Below, in pieces: positions 24,033 to 31,697 of a DNA stretch of 45,688 bases. The stretch's first letter is position 1; every line of letters starts with the position of its first letter. Below the pieces are notes generated by a model that saw only the letters and a program-made list of their open reading frames with translations, did no database searches and was not told the DNA's origin. The position numbers were made by a program, and so were the translations under genes. The stretch is from Lachnospiraceae bacterium (lineage in GTDB: Bacteria > Bacillota > Clostridia > Lachnospirales > Lachnospiraceae), in contig JAUNGD010000023.1 in NCBI GenBank assembly GCA_030524705.1, forward strand, positions 1-45,688, read 5' to 3'.

Positions 24033-24788
24033 ATGTATTTTCGTACAGAGACAAAAAATGGAATTGCACGTATTGTTTTTGAACGGCCGCCGGTAAATGC
24101 CATGAATGCGGAGGCATACAGGGAAATGGCACGCATCTTTGACGAGACAGGCAGACAAAAAGAAACCAGATGCATTATTTTGGAGACTGTGGGAAAAGGA
24201 TTTATCGGGGGCAATGATGTAGATGAAATCGCTGCCCATACCAGAGAGAATCACTCAGAATATCAGGAAATTGTAGGATCTGCTGTTATGGCGATCAGAA
24301 ATTGTTCGGTACCTGTCATTGCACGGGTACAGGGATATGCAATCGGTTCGGGAATGTTGATTGCATTGGCCTGCGATCTGGTAATAGCAAATGAACGTGC
24401 ATGGTTCAGCCTGCCGGAGGTTTCCCTGGGAGTAATAGCTGGTTCCAGTTTTGCGATGAATGACCTGCCGGAAAAGGTATTGTACAACATATGTCTGACC
24501 GGAGACCGCATTTATGCGGACGAGCTGTATCGCTATGGCGCGGTTACGCAGGTATGTCCTTTGGGGGATCTTGACAGGCGGGTGCAGCAGGCCGCGGAAA
24601 AAATACGCAGACAGCCGCCGAAAGCAGTAAAGCTGTTTAAAGAATGTACCAGGAGATGCTATGACCATAGATCTGAAGATTTGTTCCGGATGGAGACTAC
24701 TTATACGGACGAACTGCTGGGAACACCGGAAAGAGAGGAATGTATGCGGGCATTTTATGAAAAGAGGGAAGCGGTGTTTGAAGATTAG
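24033..24788 (+). CDS. Crotonase-family protein 2 (enoyl-CoA hydratase/isomerase)
   Basis: A 251-aa paralogue of the preceding gene with the same plan: GKGFIGGNDVDEI and GYAIGSG oxyanion segments. Here too the first catalytic Glu position is hydrophobic (Leu109) while the second is kept (Glu129 in LPEVSLG). The shared substitution suggests the two proteins act on related substrates, perhaps as a pair or a hetero-oligomer. GTGAGGAAAG precedes the ATG. A 95-nt gap with a hairpin separates it from the binding-protein gene of the Liv importer. Confidence 0.82.
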   Translation: MYFRTETKNGIARIVFERPPVNAMNAEAYREMARIFDETGRQKETRCIILETVGKGFIGGNDVDEIAAHTRENHSEYQEIVGSAVMAIRNCSVPVIARVQGYAIGSGMLIALACDLVIANERAWFSLPEVSLGVIAGSSFAMNDLPEKVLYNICLTGDRIYADELYRYGAVTQVCPLGDLDRRVQQAAEKIRRQPPKAVKLFKECTRRCYDHRSEDLFRMETTYTDELLGTPEREECMRAFYEKREAVFED

Positions 24789-24820
24789 AACAGTGTGGAC
24801 AGGAAGTCTTAACGTATCAA

Positions 24821-24854
24821 TAAGTGATTACAAAAATAAGATCGTAATTACTTA
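24821..24854 (+). promoter_or_regulatory. Inverted repeat before livK
   Basis: TAAGTGATTAC (24821-24831) and GTAATTACTTA (24844-24854) pair at 10 of 11 positions (the other is a G-U wobble) around a 12-nt loop. It could be an operator or an RNA hairpin; no T tract follows. It lies 30 nt before the livK ATG. Confidence 0.45.
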
Positions 24855-24883
24855 GAAATATAAAAAAGAAAGGAGAAGGATTT

Positions 24884-26116
24884 ATGAAAAACTTAATGAA
24901 GAGAGGAATCGCGCTTACAGCAACGGCAGCTATGGTAATGGGGACAATGGGGGTAACTGCCATGGCTGAGGAAGCGGAGACAATTAAGATTGCGGGCCTG
25001 TTCAATTATTCAGGAGCTAACGCGGACACAGGTATTCTCGATGGAGACGGTGCACAGTTTGCAATTGACTGGATCAATGAAAAAGGAGGAATTCAGTCAT
25101 TAGGCGGTGCAAAACTGGAGTATATCCAGGGAGATACGCTTTCTGATTCAGCACAGGCAAAGGCGGTTGCAGAACGGGTTCTGTCTGAAAACCCGGATAT
25201 AGTAGGTGCGGTTGGAGCCGGCGGAAGCGGATATACGATTGCGATGGGAAGTGTTTTTGAGAAAAATCAGATTCCATATGTACAGAACGGTGTATCTTCC
25301 AATATTCCGGAGCAGGGATATAGCTTTACTTTCCAGCCTGTTCCGAATGTATTTGGTCAGACACAGATTGAATTTATTCAGTATATGAATGAAAATTATG
25401 ATTACAATATCTCAAAAGTAGGTATCATCTATGAAGATACGGACTATGGTATTTCTACAGCGGCAGGAAATCTGGAGCTGGCGCAGGAAGCAGGGCTTGA
25501 GGTTGTATTTGAAGAATCTTTTCCGGCAAACGGCTCTGACGTTTCTTCTCTGATTACAAACCTGAAGGCTTCCGGTGCAGAAATCGTTCTTCCGGTGGCA
25601 TTTACACAGGATGCAAAGCTGATTTTTAATACGATGAGCTCCATGGATTATCATCCGCTGATTCTTGGCGGAGGCGCCGGTTTCCTGTATCCGTCCTTTG
25701 CTGAGGAGCTTGGAGACGCAGTAGACGGTGTTCTCTCTGTTGCATCTTTGAATTGGGATTCTACTTCATTCTCCGGTGATTTTGCAGATGTTGCGTCTGG
25801 ATTTGAAGAAAAATATGGATATTTTATGTCAGAACACAGTGCAGGTACCTTTAATCACGTTTATATTATTGCCCAGGCACTGGAAGAGGCAGGTACAACA
25901 GATGGAGCAGTGCTTGCAGATACGATCCGCAACCTTTCTATTCCTACTGTACAGGGCGGAAAGACAGGGATGCTTGCATTTGATGAAAATGGTGCAAATA
26001 CGGATGCTTCTCCGGTTATTGTTCAGTGGCAGAAGGATGACGACGGAACATACAGACCACATACGATTTTCCCGGAAAATCTGGCAGGAGAGAATGGGTT
26101 CGTTGCAGTAGAGTAG
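24884..26116 (+). CDS. livK: Branched-chain-amino-acid-type ABC binding protein (LivK-like)
   Basis: A 410-aa secreted binding protein of the Leu/Ile/Val family (periplasmic-binding type I). Residues ~1-28 are a signal peptide ending VTAMA; the mature protein starts with IKIAGLFNYSGANADTG, the usual first strand and ligand loop, and contains GIIYEDTDYG near residue 185. AAGGAG lies 8 nt before the ATG. It heads a complete Liv transporter. Embedded in an acyl-CoA module, the ligand may be an aromatic, alicyclic or short-chain organic acid rather than an amino acid; that is inference. There is no lipobox cysteine. Confidence 0.85.
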   Translation: MKNLMKRGIALTATAAMVMGTMGVTAMAEEAETIKIAGLFNYSGANADTGILDGDGAQFAIDWINEKGGIQSLGGAKLEYIQGDTLSDSAQAKAVAERVLSENPDIVGAVGAGGSGYTIAMGSVFEKNQIPYVQNGVSSNIPEQGYSFTFQPVPNVFGQTQIEFIQYMNENYDYNISKVGIIYEDTDYGISTAAGNLELAQEAGLEVVFEESFPANGSDVSSLITNLKASGAEIVLPVAFTQDAKLIFNTMSSMDYHPLILGGGAGFLYPSFAEELGDAVDGVLSVASLNWDSTSFSGDFADVASGFEEKYGYFMSEHSAGTFNHVYIIAQALEEAGTTDGAVLADTIRNLSIPTVQGGKTGMLAFDENGANTDASPVIVQWQKDDDGTYRPHTIFPENLAGENGFVAVE

Positions 26117-26167
26117 TCGGCAAAGAGATGCGGGATGATTTGAATACATAAAAGTTTACTGCCAATC

Positions 26168-26278
26168 GGAGGAGGAACACTTCGGTGGGACTCCTCCACT
26201 TAATTACAAATACTGTAACTGTTTAGAGCCAGGGCAGAAAGCACAAACGGTTTTGTATTCTGGTTCTGGACAGTTACA
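26168..26278 (+). other. Two consecutive stem-loops between livK and livH
   Basis: Hairpin 1: GGAGGAG (26168-26174) with CTCCTCC (26191-26197), an inner CAC/GTG stem and a UUCG tetraloop (26181-26184). Hairpin 2: TGTAACTGT (26214-26222) with ACAGTTACA (26270-26278), plus inner GAGCCAG/CTGGTTC pairing (26226-26232 with 26260-26266). Neither has a T tract. Together they fill most of the 177-nt gap and end next to the livH ribosome site, suggesting mRNA processing, differential expression or a regulatory leader. Confidence 0.55.
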
Positions 26279-26293
26279 AAGGAGGATTGCATT

Positions 26294-27169
26294 ATGACAT
26301 GGAAAATAATCCAGGCCATTATCAACGGTATTTTGAACGGAGGCGTATATGCAGTTGTTGCCGTTGGACTGACCATTGTATATGGCGTTATGAAAATGAT
26401 TAATTTTGCAAATGGTGAATTCCTGATGCTGGGTATGTATTTTACCTATTTGCTTTATGGCTTGACTGGCTGGAACTGCTATGCGCTGATTCCTCTGGTG
26501 GTGATAGCCATGTCGGTATTTGGATTTGTAGTTTACAAACTGGTCATAGAGAGGATTATCGGAAGGGATTCTACGACGTACATTATGGTAACGGTTGGAC
26601 TTTCTTATTTCCTGATCAACCTTTCTCAGATTATTTTTTCAGCAACACCTGTCAGCGTTCCGTCTGACATCAAAACCTCATCTGTAACCTTCGGAAGCTA
26701 TTCAGCAAGTCTCCCAAGATTGATTGCGTTTCTGGCAGCCTGTCTTCTCATTTTTATCACCTGGTTGTTCATGCAGAAGACGTATATGGGGAGAGCAATG
26801 AGAGCGACATCTGAAAAGCCGGAGGTCGCACAGATATTGGGCATTAATACGAAAGTAGCATTTACGGTGGCGTTTGTACTCAGCGTGATACTGGCTGGCG
26901 TAGCCGGACTGCTGCTCACGCCGATTTATACGATTTATCCCTCTGTCGGAAGTGTATTGAAAACAACAGGACTTATGATCGTTGTCCTTGGAGGAATGGG
27001 AAGTATTCCGGGAGCATTGCTCGGAGGTGTGATCGTCGGCGTAGTGGAGGCGCTGGTAGGAACACTGATCAGTGCAAACCTGGGACCGGCAGGCATCTTT
27101 GCAGTATTTCTGATTATCCTGTATGTCCGTCCGCAGGGCATTTTCGGAAAGAAAGGAAGGGTAGCATGA
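26294..27169 (+). CDS. livH: Liv-type ABC permease (LivH)
   Basis: A 291-aa membrane permease with about 8 hydrophobic segments. It shows the LivH features NGGVYAVVAVGLTIVYGVMK at the N-terminus, INFANGEFLMLG after it, and MGRAMRATSEKPEVAQILGI in the cytoplasmic ATPase-facing loop. AAAGGAGG precedes the ATG. Its stop overlaps the livM start by 4 nt (ATGA), so the two are translated in step. It partners LivM in the channel. Confidence 0.92.
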   Translation: MTWKIIQAIINGILNGGVYAVVAVGLTIVYGVMKMINFANGEFLMLGMYFTYLLYGLTGWNCYALIPLVVIAMSVFGFVVYKLVIERIIGRDSTTYIMVTVGLSYFLINLSQIIFSATPVSVPSDIKTSSVTFGSYSASLPRLIAFLAACLLIFITWLFMQKTYMGRAMRATSEKPEVAQILGINTKVAFTVAFVLSVILAGVAGLLLTPIYTIYPSVGSVLKTTGLMIVVLGGMGSIPGALLGGVIVGVVEALVGTLISANLGPAGIFAVFLIILYVRPQGIFGKKGRVA

Positions 27170-28164
27170 AAGAAAGAATTCGACTTACTCCGAAAAATAT
27201 CACGATTGCGGTTCTCACAGTCATTTTGCTGCTGATACCGTTATTTGTAAAAAACAATTACGTGATAACGACGCTGGTTTATTGTTTTGTGTTTGCAAGC
27301 CTTGGCGTTGCATGGAATATGATTGGGGGCTATGGAGCACAGATATCCTGGTGCCATGCGGTATTTGTTGCAATGGGCGCTTATTCCAGTATGATTCTGT
27401 TCAAAAAATTTAACGTGACGCCGTTTCTTTCCATGTTTGTAGGAATGGCTCTGGCATTTTTGCTGGCGACGCTGATCGGTCTTGGAACCTTTCGCCTGAG
27501 AGGTCCGTTCTTTTCTCTGTCGACCATTGCTTTTGCAGAGATCGTCCGGATCATCATTCAATATTGGGGAAGTCTTACCGGCGGCGCTTCCGGTTACAGT
27601 GTTCCATTCAAGGGAGCAAATTTCTTTAACCTGATGTTTTATGACGATATCCCTTTTTATTACATAATGCTGGCGCTGCTTGCAATTGTTATTGCATTTA
27701 CTGCCTGGTTTGAACATTCAAAAAATGGATATTATCTGGGAGCAATCAAGGGCGATGAGGATGCTGCGATATCGCTGGGCATTGATTCCTTTAAAGTAAA
27801 GCTTCATACATTCCAGATCAGTGCCGTGATCGCTGCGGCTGTCGGAACCTTTTATGGATTTTTCCTTACCTTTATTGATCCGCCTTCTATCTGTTCCCTT
27901 GATTTTTCGGTAAAAATCGGTATTGGAGCGATCATCGGAGGAATTGGTACACTTTGGGGGCCGGTTTTGGGAGCGTTTGTTGTAAATATTCTGACGCAGC
28001 TTTTGAATTCCTGGTTTTCCAATATTGGAGGACTGAGCCAGTGCATTTATGGACTTGCACTTGTCCTTGTCGTTATCTTCCGGCCGAAAGGATTGATTTC
28101 CTTTTTCCCTGGGGCAAATAAGTCAAAAGAGAAGAGTGCAGTCGGAAAGGAGGGGAAGCAATGA
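27166..28164 (+). CDS. livM: Liv-type ABC permease (LivM)
   Basis: A 332-aa membrane permease with about 9 hydrophobic segments, including the LivM pattern LGVAWNMIGGYGAQISWCHA near residue 45 and GPFFSLSTIAFAEIVRII near residue 120. The cytoplasmic loop GAIKGDEDAAISLGID docks the ATPase. It overlaps livH by 4 nt at its start and livG by 4 nt at its end. With LivH it forms the translocation pathway. Confidence 0.92.
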   Translation: MKERIRLTPKNITIAVLTVILLLIPLFVKNNYVITTLVYCFVFASLGVAWNMIGGYGAQISWCHAVFVAMGAYSSMILFKKFNVTPFLSMFVGMALAFLLATLIGLGTFRLRGPFFSLSTIAFAEIVRIIIQYWGSLTGGASGYSVPFKGANFFNLMFYDDIPFYYIMLALLAIVIAFTAWFEHSKNGYYLGAIKGDEDAAISLGIDSFKVKLHTFQISAVIAAAVGTFYGFFLTFIDPPSICSLDFSVKIGIGAIIGGIGTLWGPVLGAFVVNILTQLLNSWFSNIGGLSQCIYGLALVLVVIFRPKGLISFFPGANKSKEKSAVGKEGKQ

Positions 28165-28904
28165 GCGATGCGATTCTGGAAGTAAAGCATCTGGCAATTT
28201 CTTTTGGAGGTATCAAAGCAGTACAGGATGTAAGCTTTGAGATTAAAAAAGGGGAGATACTTGGTCTGATCGGGCCGAACGGATGCGGAAAATCTACTAC
28301 AGTAAATTTGATTACGAATACATGCAAACTGGACAAGGGAGAAGTCATTTACGATGGAAAACTGATTCCTGTGTCGGTGGGCATTACAGAGAGAGCCAAA
28401 ATGGGCATCACAAGAACGTTTCAGACTCCCAAGCCCTTTGGCAATTTGAATGTGTATGACAATATATTTTCGATTGCGCTGCAGAATCGCACATATGCGG
28501 AGGCGAGGCAGAAAACAGAAGAGATATTGGAACGAATGGAACTGACTCCTCTTGCCTATATGCTGAGTTCAAAACTCCCGATAGAAAAACGTAAATGGAT
28601 GGATATGGCAAGACTTCTGACGCTGGATCCGAAGATTATCATGATGGATGAGGTTATGGGCGGCCTGAATCCTTCCGAGATGGAATCCAGCCTGCAGATG
28701 GTCAGAAAGCTGAACAGTGAAGGAATTTCCATTTTGTTTATTGAACATGTCATGAAGGCAGTGGCGAGCCTTTGCCATCGTGTGGTCGTGATGAATGAAG
28801 GAAGGGTGCTCTGCGAAGGCGTTCCGCAGGAGGTACTGAAACGGCAGGATGTAATAGAAGCTTATCTGGGAGGTGCAGCAAATGGCAAGCATGCTAAAGG
28901 TTGA
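28161..28904 (+). CDS. livG: Liv-type ABC ATPase (LivG)
   Basis: A 247-aa ATPase of the importer. Walker A is GPNGCGKST (~39-47). The signature region is atypical, SSKLPIEKRKWMDMARLL, in place of the usual LSxGxQR; Walker B is IIMMDEVMGGLNPSE, with the Glu in place, then the switch segment LFIEHVMKAV. The C-terminal LivG tail (EVLKRQDVIEAYLG) is present. It overlaps livM by 4 nt and livF by 23 nt. The degenerate signature means ATP hydrolysis may rely on the composite site formed with LivF. Confidence 0.9.
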   Translation: MSDAILEVKHLAISFGGIKAVQDVSFEIKKGEILGLIGPNGCGKSTTVNLITNTCKLDKGEVIYDGKLIPVSVGITERAKMGITRTFQTPKPFGNLNVYDNIFSIALQNRTYAEARQKTEEILERMELTPLAYMLSSKLPIEKRKWMDMARLLTLDPKIIMMDEVMGGLNPSEMESSLQMVRKLNSEGISILFIEHVMKAVASLCHRVVVMNEGRVLCEGVPQEVLKRQDVIEAYLGGAANGKHAKG

Positions 28905-29595
28905 TAAGGTCAATGCAGGATATGGAGACCTTCATGTATTATTTGATGTAAGCCTGGAGATGGAGGCGGGCGAGGTGGTTTCTCTGGTTGGCTCTAATGG
29001 AGCGGGCAAGACAACTTTACTTCGTATTCTGTCCGGTCTGGAAAAGGTAGAATCCGGAACGGTAACATATATGGGGAAGGATCTTCTTAAAACGAAAGCG
29101 CATGAGAGAGCTTCTCTGGGAATCGGACAGATTCCTCAGGGGCGCGGAATTCTTGGAACACTTTCTGTCATCGATAATCTCCGTATGGGTGCCTATATTA
29201 AGGAAGCAAGGGACAAGGTGGATGAAAACATTGAGAAATCCTTTAATATGTATCCGATTCTGAGAGAACGGCAGAATCAGCTTGCAGGCTCTTTAAGCGG
29301 AGGACAGCAGCAGATGCTTGCAATCGCCAGGTCGCTGATGAGTTCTCCAAAGCTTCTGATGCTGGATGAGCCGTCTCTGGGGCTGGCTCCGATCATCGTA
29401 GAAGAAATGTTTGAAATCATTGCCGGGGTGGCGGAGCAGGGAGTATCGATTCTTCTGGTTGAACAGAATCTGATGCAGGCACTCTCAATCGCGGACAGAG
29501 GATATGTACTGGAAAATGGAAGAATCGTTCTTTCGGGAAGTGCAGAGGAACTGATGCATAATGATGCAGTAAGAGCCGCATATTTGGGCGTTTAA
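28882..29595 (+). CDS. livF: Liv-type ABC ATPase (LivF)
   Basis: A 237-aa ATPase, the partner of LivG. It has Walker A GSNGAGKTT, signature LSGGQQQMLAIARSL, Walker B LLMLDEPSLGLAPI and the switch LLVEQNLMQAL, all canonical. I chose ATG 28882, which follows GGGAGGTG (28869-28876), over the GTG at 28873 inside that ribosome site. The gene begins inside livG, with a 23-nt overlap. It ends the transporter part of the operon; a reductase gene follows 64 nt later. Confidence 0.92.
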   Translation: MASMLKVDKVNAGYGDLHVLFDVSLEMEAGEVVSLVGSNGAGKTTLLRILSGLEKVESGTVTYMGKDLLKTKAHERASLGIGQIPQGRGILGTLSVIDNLRMGAYIKEARDKVDENIEKSFNMYPILRERQNQLAGSLSGGQQQMLAIARSLMSSPKLLMLDEPSLGLAPIIVEEMFEIIAGVAEQGVSILLVEQNLMQALSIADRGYVLENGRIVLSGSAEELMHNDAVRAAYLGV

Positions 29596-29659
29596 TAAAG
29601 AAATACTTGCCGGAAAAGGGCGGGATAAAAAGATCATATAATATGAGGAGGAAAATGCA

Positions 29660-30403
29660 ATGAGATTGAAAGGAAAAGTAGCAATTGTCACAGGTGCGAG
29701 CCGCGGTCTTGGAAAAGGAATTGCCGTAAAACTGGCACAGGAGGGCGCAAAGGTAGTTATCGCCGATATGATCGACGCAGCAGATGCAGTGAAGGAGATT
29801 ACAGAAAACGGTGGTACAGCAGTGTCTTATAAAGTAAATATTTCGAATCAGGAAGAGGTTCAGGGCCTTGTTCAGTTTGCAATTGACACATATGGAACGC
29901 TGGACATCATGGTAAACAATGCAGGTATCAACCGCGATGGTATGCTGCACAAAATGCCGAAAGAAAATTGGGATCTTGTTATCTCTGTTAATCTTACCGG
30001 TACCTTCTATTGCACACAGGAAGCAATTAAATATATGAGAACGAAAAATTACGGAAGAATTATTAATATTTCATCCGGAAGCTGGCTTGGAAATATTGGA
30101 CAGGCAAATTATGCCGCATCTAAGGCGGGTGTTGTCGGCCTGACAAAGACGGCGGCCCGGGAGAACGCAAAGAAGGGTATTACCTGCAATGCTATCTGCC
30201 CTGGCTTTATTGAGACGGATATGACCTGCAGGCTGAAGGAAGTAAATGATGGGGCCGCATGGGACAGCATGATCGCAAGAGTTCCGATGGGGTATGCCGG
30301 AAAACCATCTGATGTTGGCAATCTGGTAGCTTTCCTTGCTTCTGATGAGGCTTCTTATATTACGTCAGAAGTAATCAATTGCGGCGGCGGAATGATCGTA
30401 TAA
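29660..30403 (+). CDS. fabG: FabG-type short-chain dehydrogenase / 3-oxoacyl reductase
   Basis: A 247-aa short-chain dehydrogenase/reductase. The NADP(H) loop TGASRGLGKGIA (~11-22), NNAGINRDG (~86) and the catalytic Tyr151-x3-Lys155 in YAASKAG are intact, as is NAICPGFIETDM. FabG and PhaB proteins interconvert 3-oxoacyl and (R)-3-hydroxyacyl thioesters. Because it lies in an acyl-CoA operon with a MaoC hydratase, a CoA-ester role is more likely than fatty-acid synthesis. AGGAGG precedes the ATG. The symbol reflects family, not proven function. Confidence 0.85.
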   Translation: MRLKGKVAIVTGASRGLGKGIAVKLAQEGAKVVIADMIDAADAVKEITENGGTAVSYKVNISNQEEVQGLVQFAIDTYGTLDIMVNNAGINRDGMLHKMPKENWDLVISVNLTGTFYCTQEAIKYMRTKNYGRIINISSGSWLGNIGQANYAASKAGVVGLTKTAARENAKKGITCNAICPGFIETDMTCRLKEVNDGAAWDSMIARVPMGYAGKPSDVGNLVAFLASDEASYITSEVINCGGGMIV

Positions 30404-30439
30404 AAAAATAAAAATGTACAGATTTATATGGAGGATATT

Positions 30440-31627
30440 ATGAGTGAGTTTAAGGATGTAGTAATTGTTTCAGGCGTTCGTCTTCCGGTAGGCTCCTATG
30501 GCGGAAGCCTGAAGTCAGTAAGCGCCATTGACATGGGTGCGATGGTGGTAAAAGAGGCTGTAAACAGAGCAGGAATCAAACCGGAGGACGTAGATGAAGT
30601 AATTGTCGGTCAGGTTGGACAGATTGCAGAGTGCGGTTTCGTAGCCCGGGCGATCAGTCTGGCGGCGGGGATGCCGAAGGAAACCACCGCTTATTCTGTC
30701 AATCGGCAGTGTGGTTCCGGACTGCAGGCAATCGCAGATGCCGTAATGGAAATTCAGACAGGATATGCAGATGTTGTTGTTGCTGCGGGTGCGGAGAACA
30801 TCAGCCAGCTTCCTTATTATGTGAAGGATGCAAGATGGGGAGCGAGAATGGGGCATAAATCCTTTGAGGATGGTGTGATTGACATTCTTACCTGGCCTTT
30901 GAATAATTCCCACAATGGTACGACGGCAGAGAACGTTGCCAGTCAGTTCCATGTGTCCAGGGAAGAACAGGATGCGTTTGCACTGGAAAGCCATAGACGT
31001 GCGGTGGCGGCGATCAAAGCGGGAAAATTTGTGGATGAGATTTTGCCGGTGGAGCTGAAGGACCGTAAGGGTAACGTCACGGTGTTTGATACGGACGAGG
31101 GCCCCAGGGATGGACAGAGTATGGAGAAGCTGGCGAAGCTTCGGCCGGCGTTTGTCAGCGGAGGAACGGTGACGGCAGGAAACTCCTCCAGTCTGAATGA
31201 CGGGGCAGCAGCAGTGGTTGTAATGTCAAGAGAAAAGGCAGAGGAATTAGGCGTTGTACCGAAGCTGAAAATTGAAGGTTATGCGGTTGCAGGACTGGAA
31301 GCAGAAATTATGGGATATGCGCCGAAGCTTTCCAGCGAGAAGCTGGCGAAGAAGCTGAATCTGGATCTGAAGGCAATTGATATGTTTGAGATTAACGAAG
31401 CTTTTGCAAGTCAGGCATATGCAGTGAGAAGAGATCTGGGCCTGGATCCCGAGAAGGTCAATATTTATGGGGGCGGTATTTCCATCGGCCATCCTATAGG
31501 AGCAACCGGCTGCATACTGGCGGTTAAGGTACTGTATGAATTGCTCAGGACGGACAAAAAAGACGCAATGATCAGCATGTGCATCGGTGGAGGACAGGGT
31601 ATCTCCATGTATTTTACAAAATGCTGA
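30440..31627 (+). CDS. Thiolase (acetyl-CoA C-acyltransferase)
   Basis: A 395-aa thiolase that cleaves 3-oxoacyl-CoA with CoA, or condenses two acyl-CoA. The nucleophile Cys91 in NRQCGSG, His351 in GHPIGATG and Cys381 in CIGGGQG are all in place, with NEAFA upstream. Length is standard (390-400). I chose ATG 30440, which follows TGGAGG, over ATG 30428, whose codons form that ribosome site. It probably performs the last step of the degradative route, giving acetyl-CoA plus a shorter acyl-CoA. Short-chain versus broader specificity cannot be decided by eye. Confidence 0.92.
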   Translation: MSEFKDVVIVSGVRLPVGSYGGSLKSVSAIDMGAMVVKEAVNRAGIKPEDVDEVIVGQVGQIAECGFVARAISLAAGMPKETTAYSVNRQCGSGLQAIADAVMEIQTGYADVVVAAGAENISQLPYYVKDARWGARMGHKSFEDGVIDILTWPLNNSHNGTTAENVASQFHVSREEQDAFALESHRRAVAAIKAGKFVDEILPVELKDRKGNVTVFDTDEGPRDGQSMEKLAKLRPAFVSGGTVTAGNSSSLNDGAAAVVVMSREKAEELGVVPKLKIEGYAVAGLEAEIMGYAPKLSSEKLAKKLNLDLKAIDMFEINEAFASQAYAVRRDLGLDPEKVNIYGGGISIGHPIGATGCILAVKVLYELLRTDKKDAMISMCIGGGQGISMYFTKC

Positions 31628-31647
31628 TCCGTTAACAAAAAGATCTG

Positions 31648-31674
31648 CTGGGAAAAAGGTTCTCTTTTTCCCAG
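31648..31674 (+). other. Perfect hairpin between thiolase and dehydrogenase genes
   Basis: CTGGGAAAAAG (31648-31658) and CTTTTTCCCAG (31664-31674) pair over 11 bp around a 5-nt loop. The T run lies inside the stem rather than after it, so it is a stabiliser or weak attenuator within the operon rather than a clean terminator. Confidence 0.5.
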
Positions 31675-31697
31675 TATTAATATAAGGAAGGAAGAAA

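Noticed and set aside
22819-31627. Polyhydroxyalkanoate synthesis locus (PhaJ, FabG/PhaB, thiolase/PhaA)
   Set aside because: No PHA synthase, phasin or depolymerase is present; activation enzymes and an importer point to acid degradation instead.
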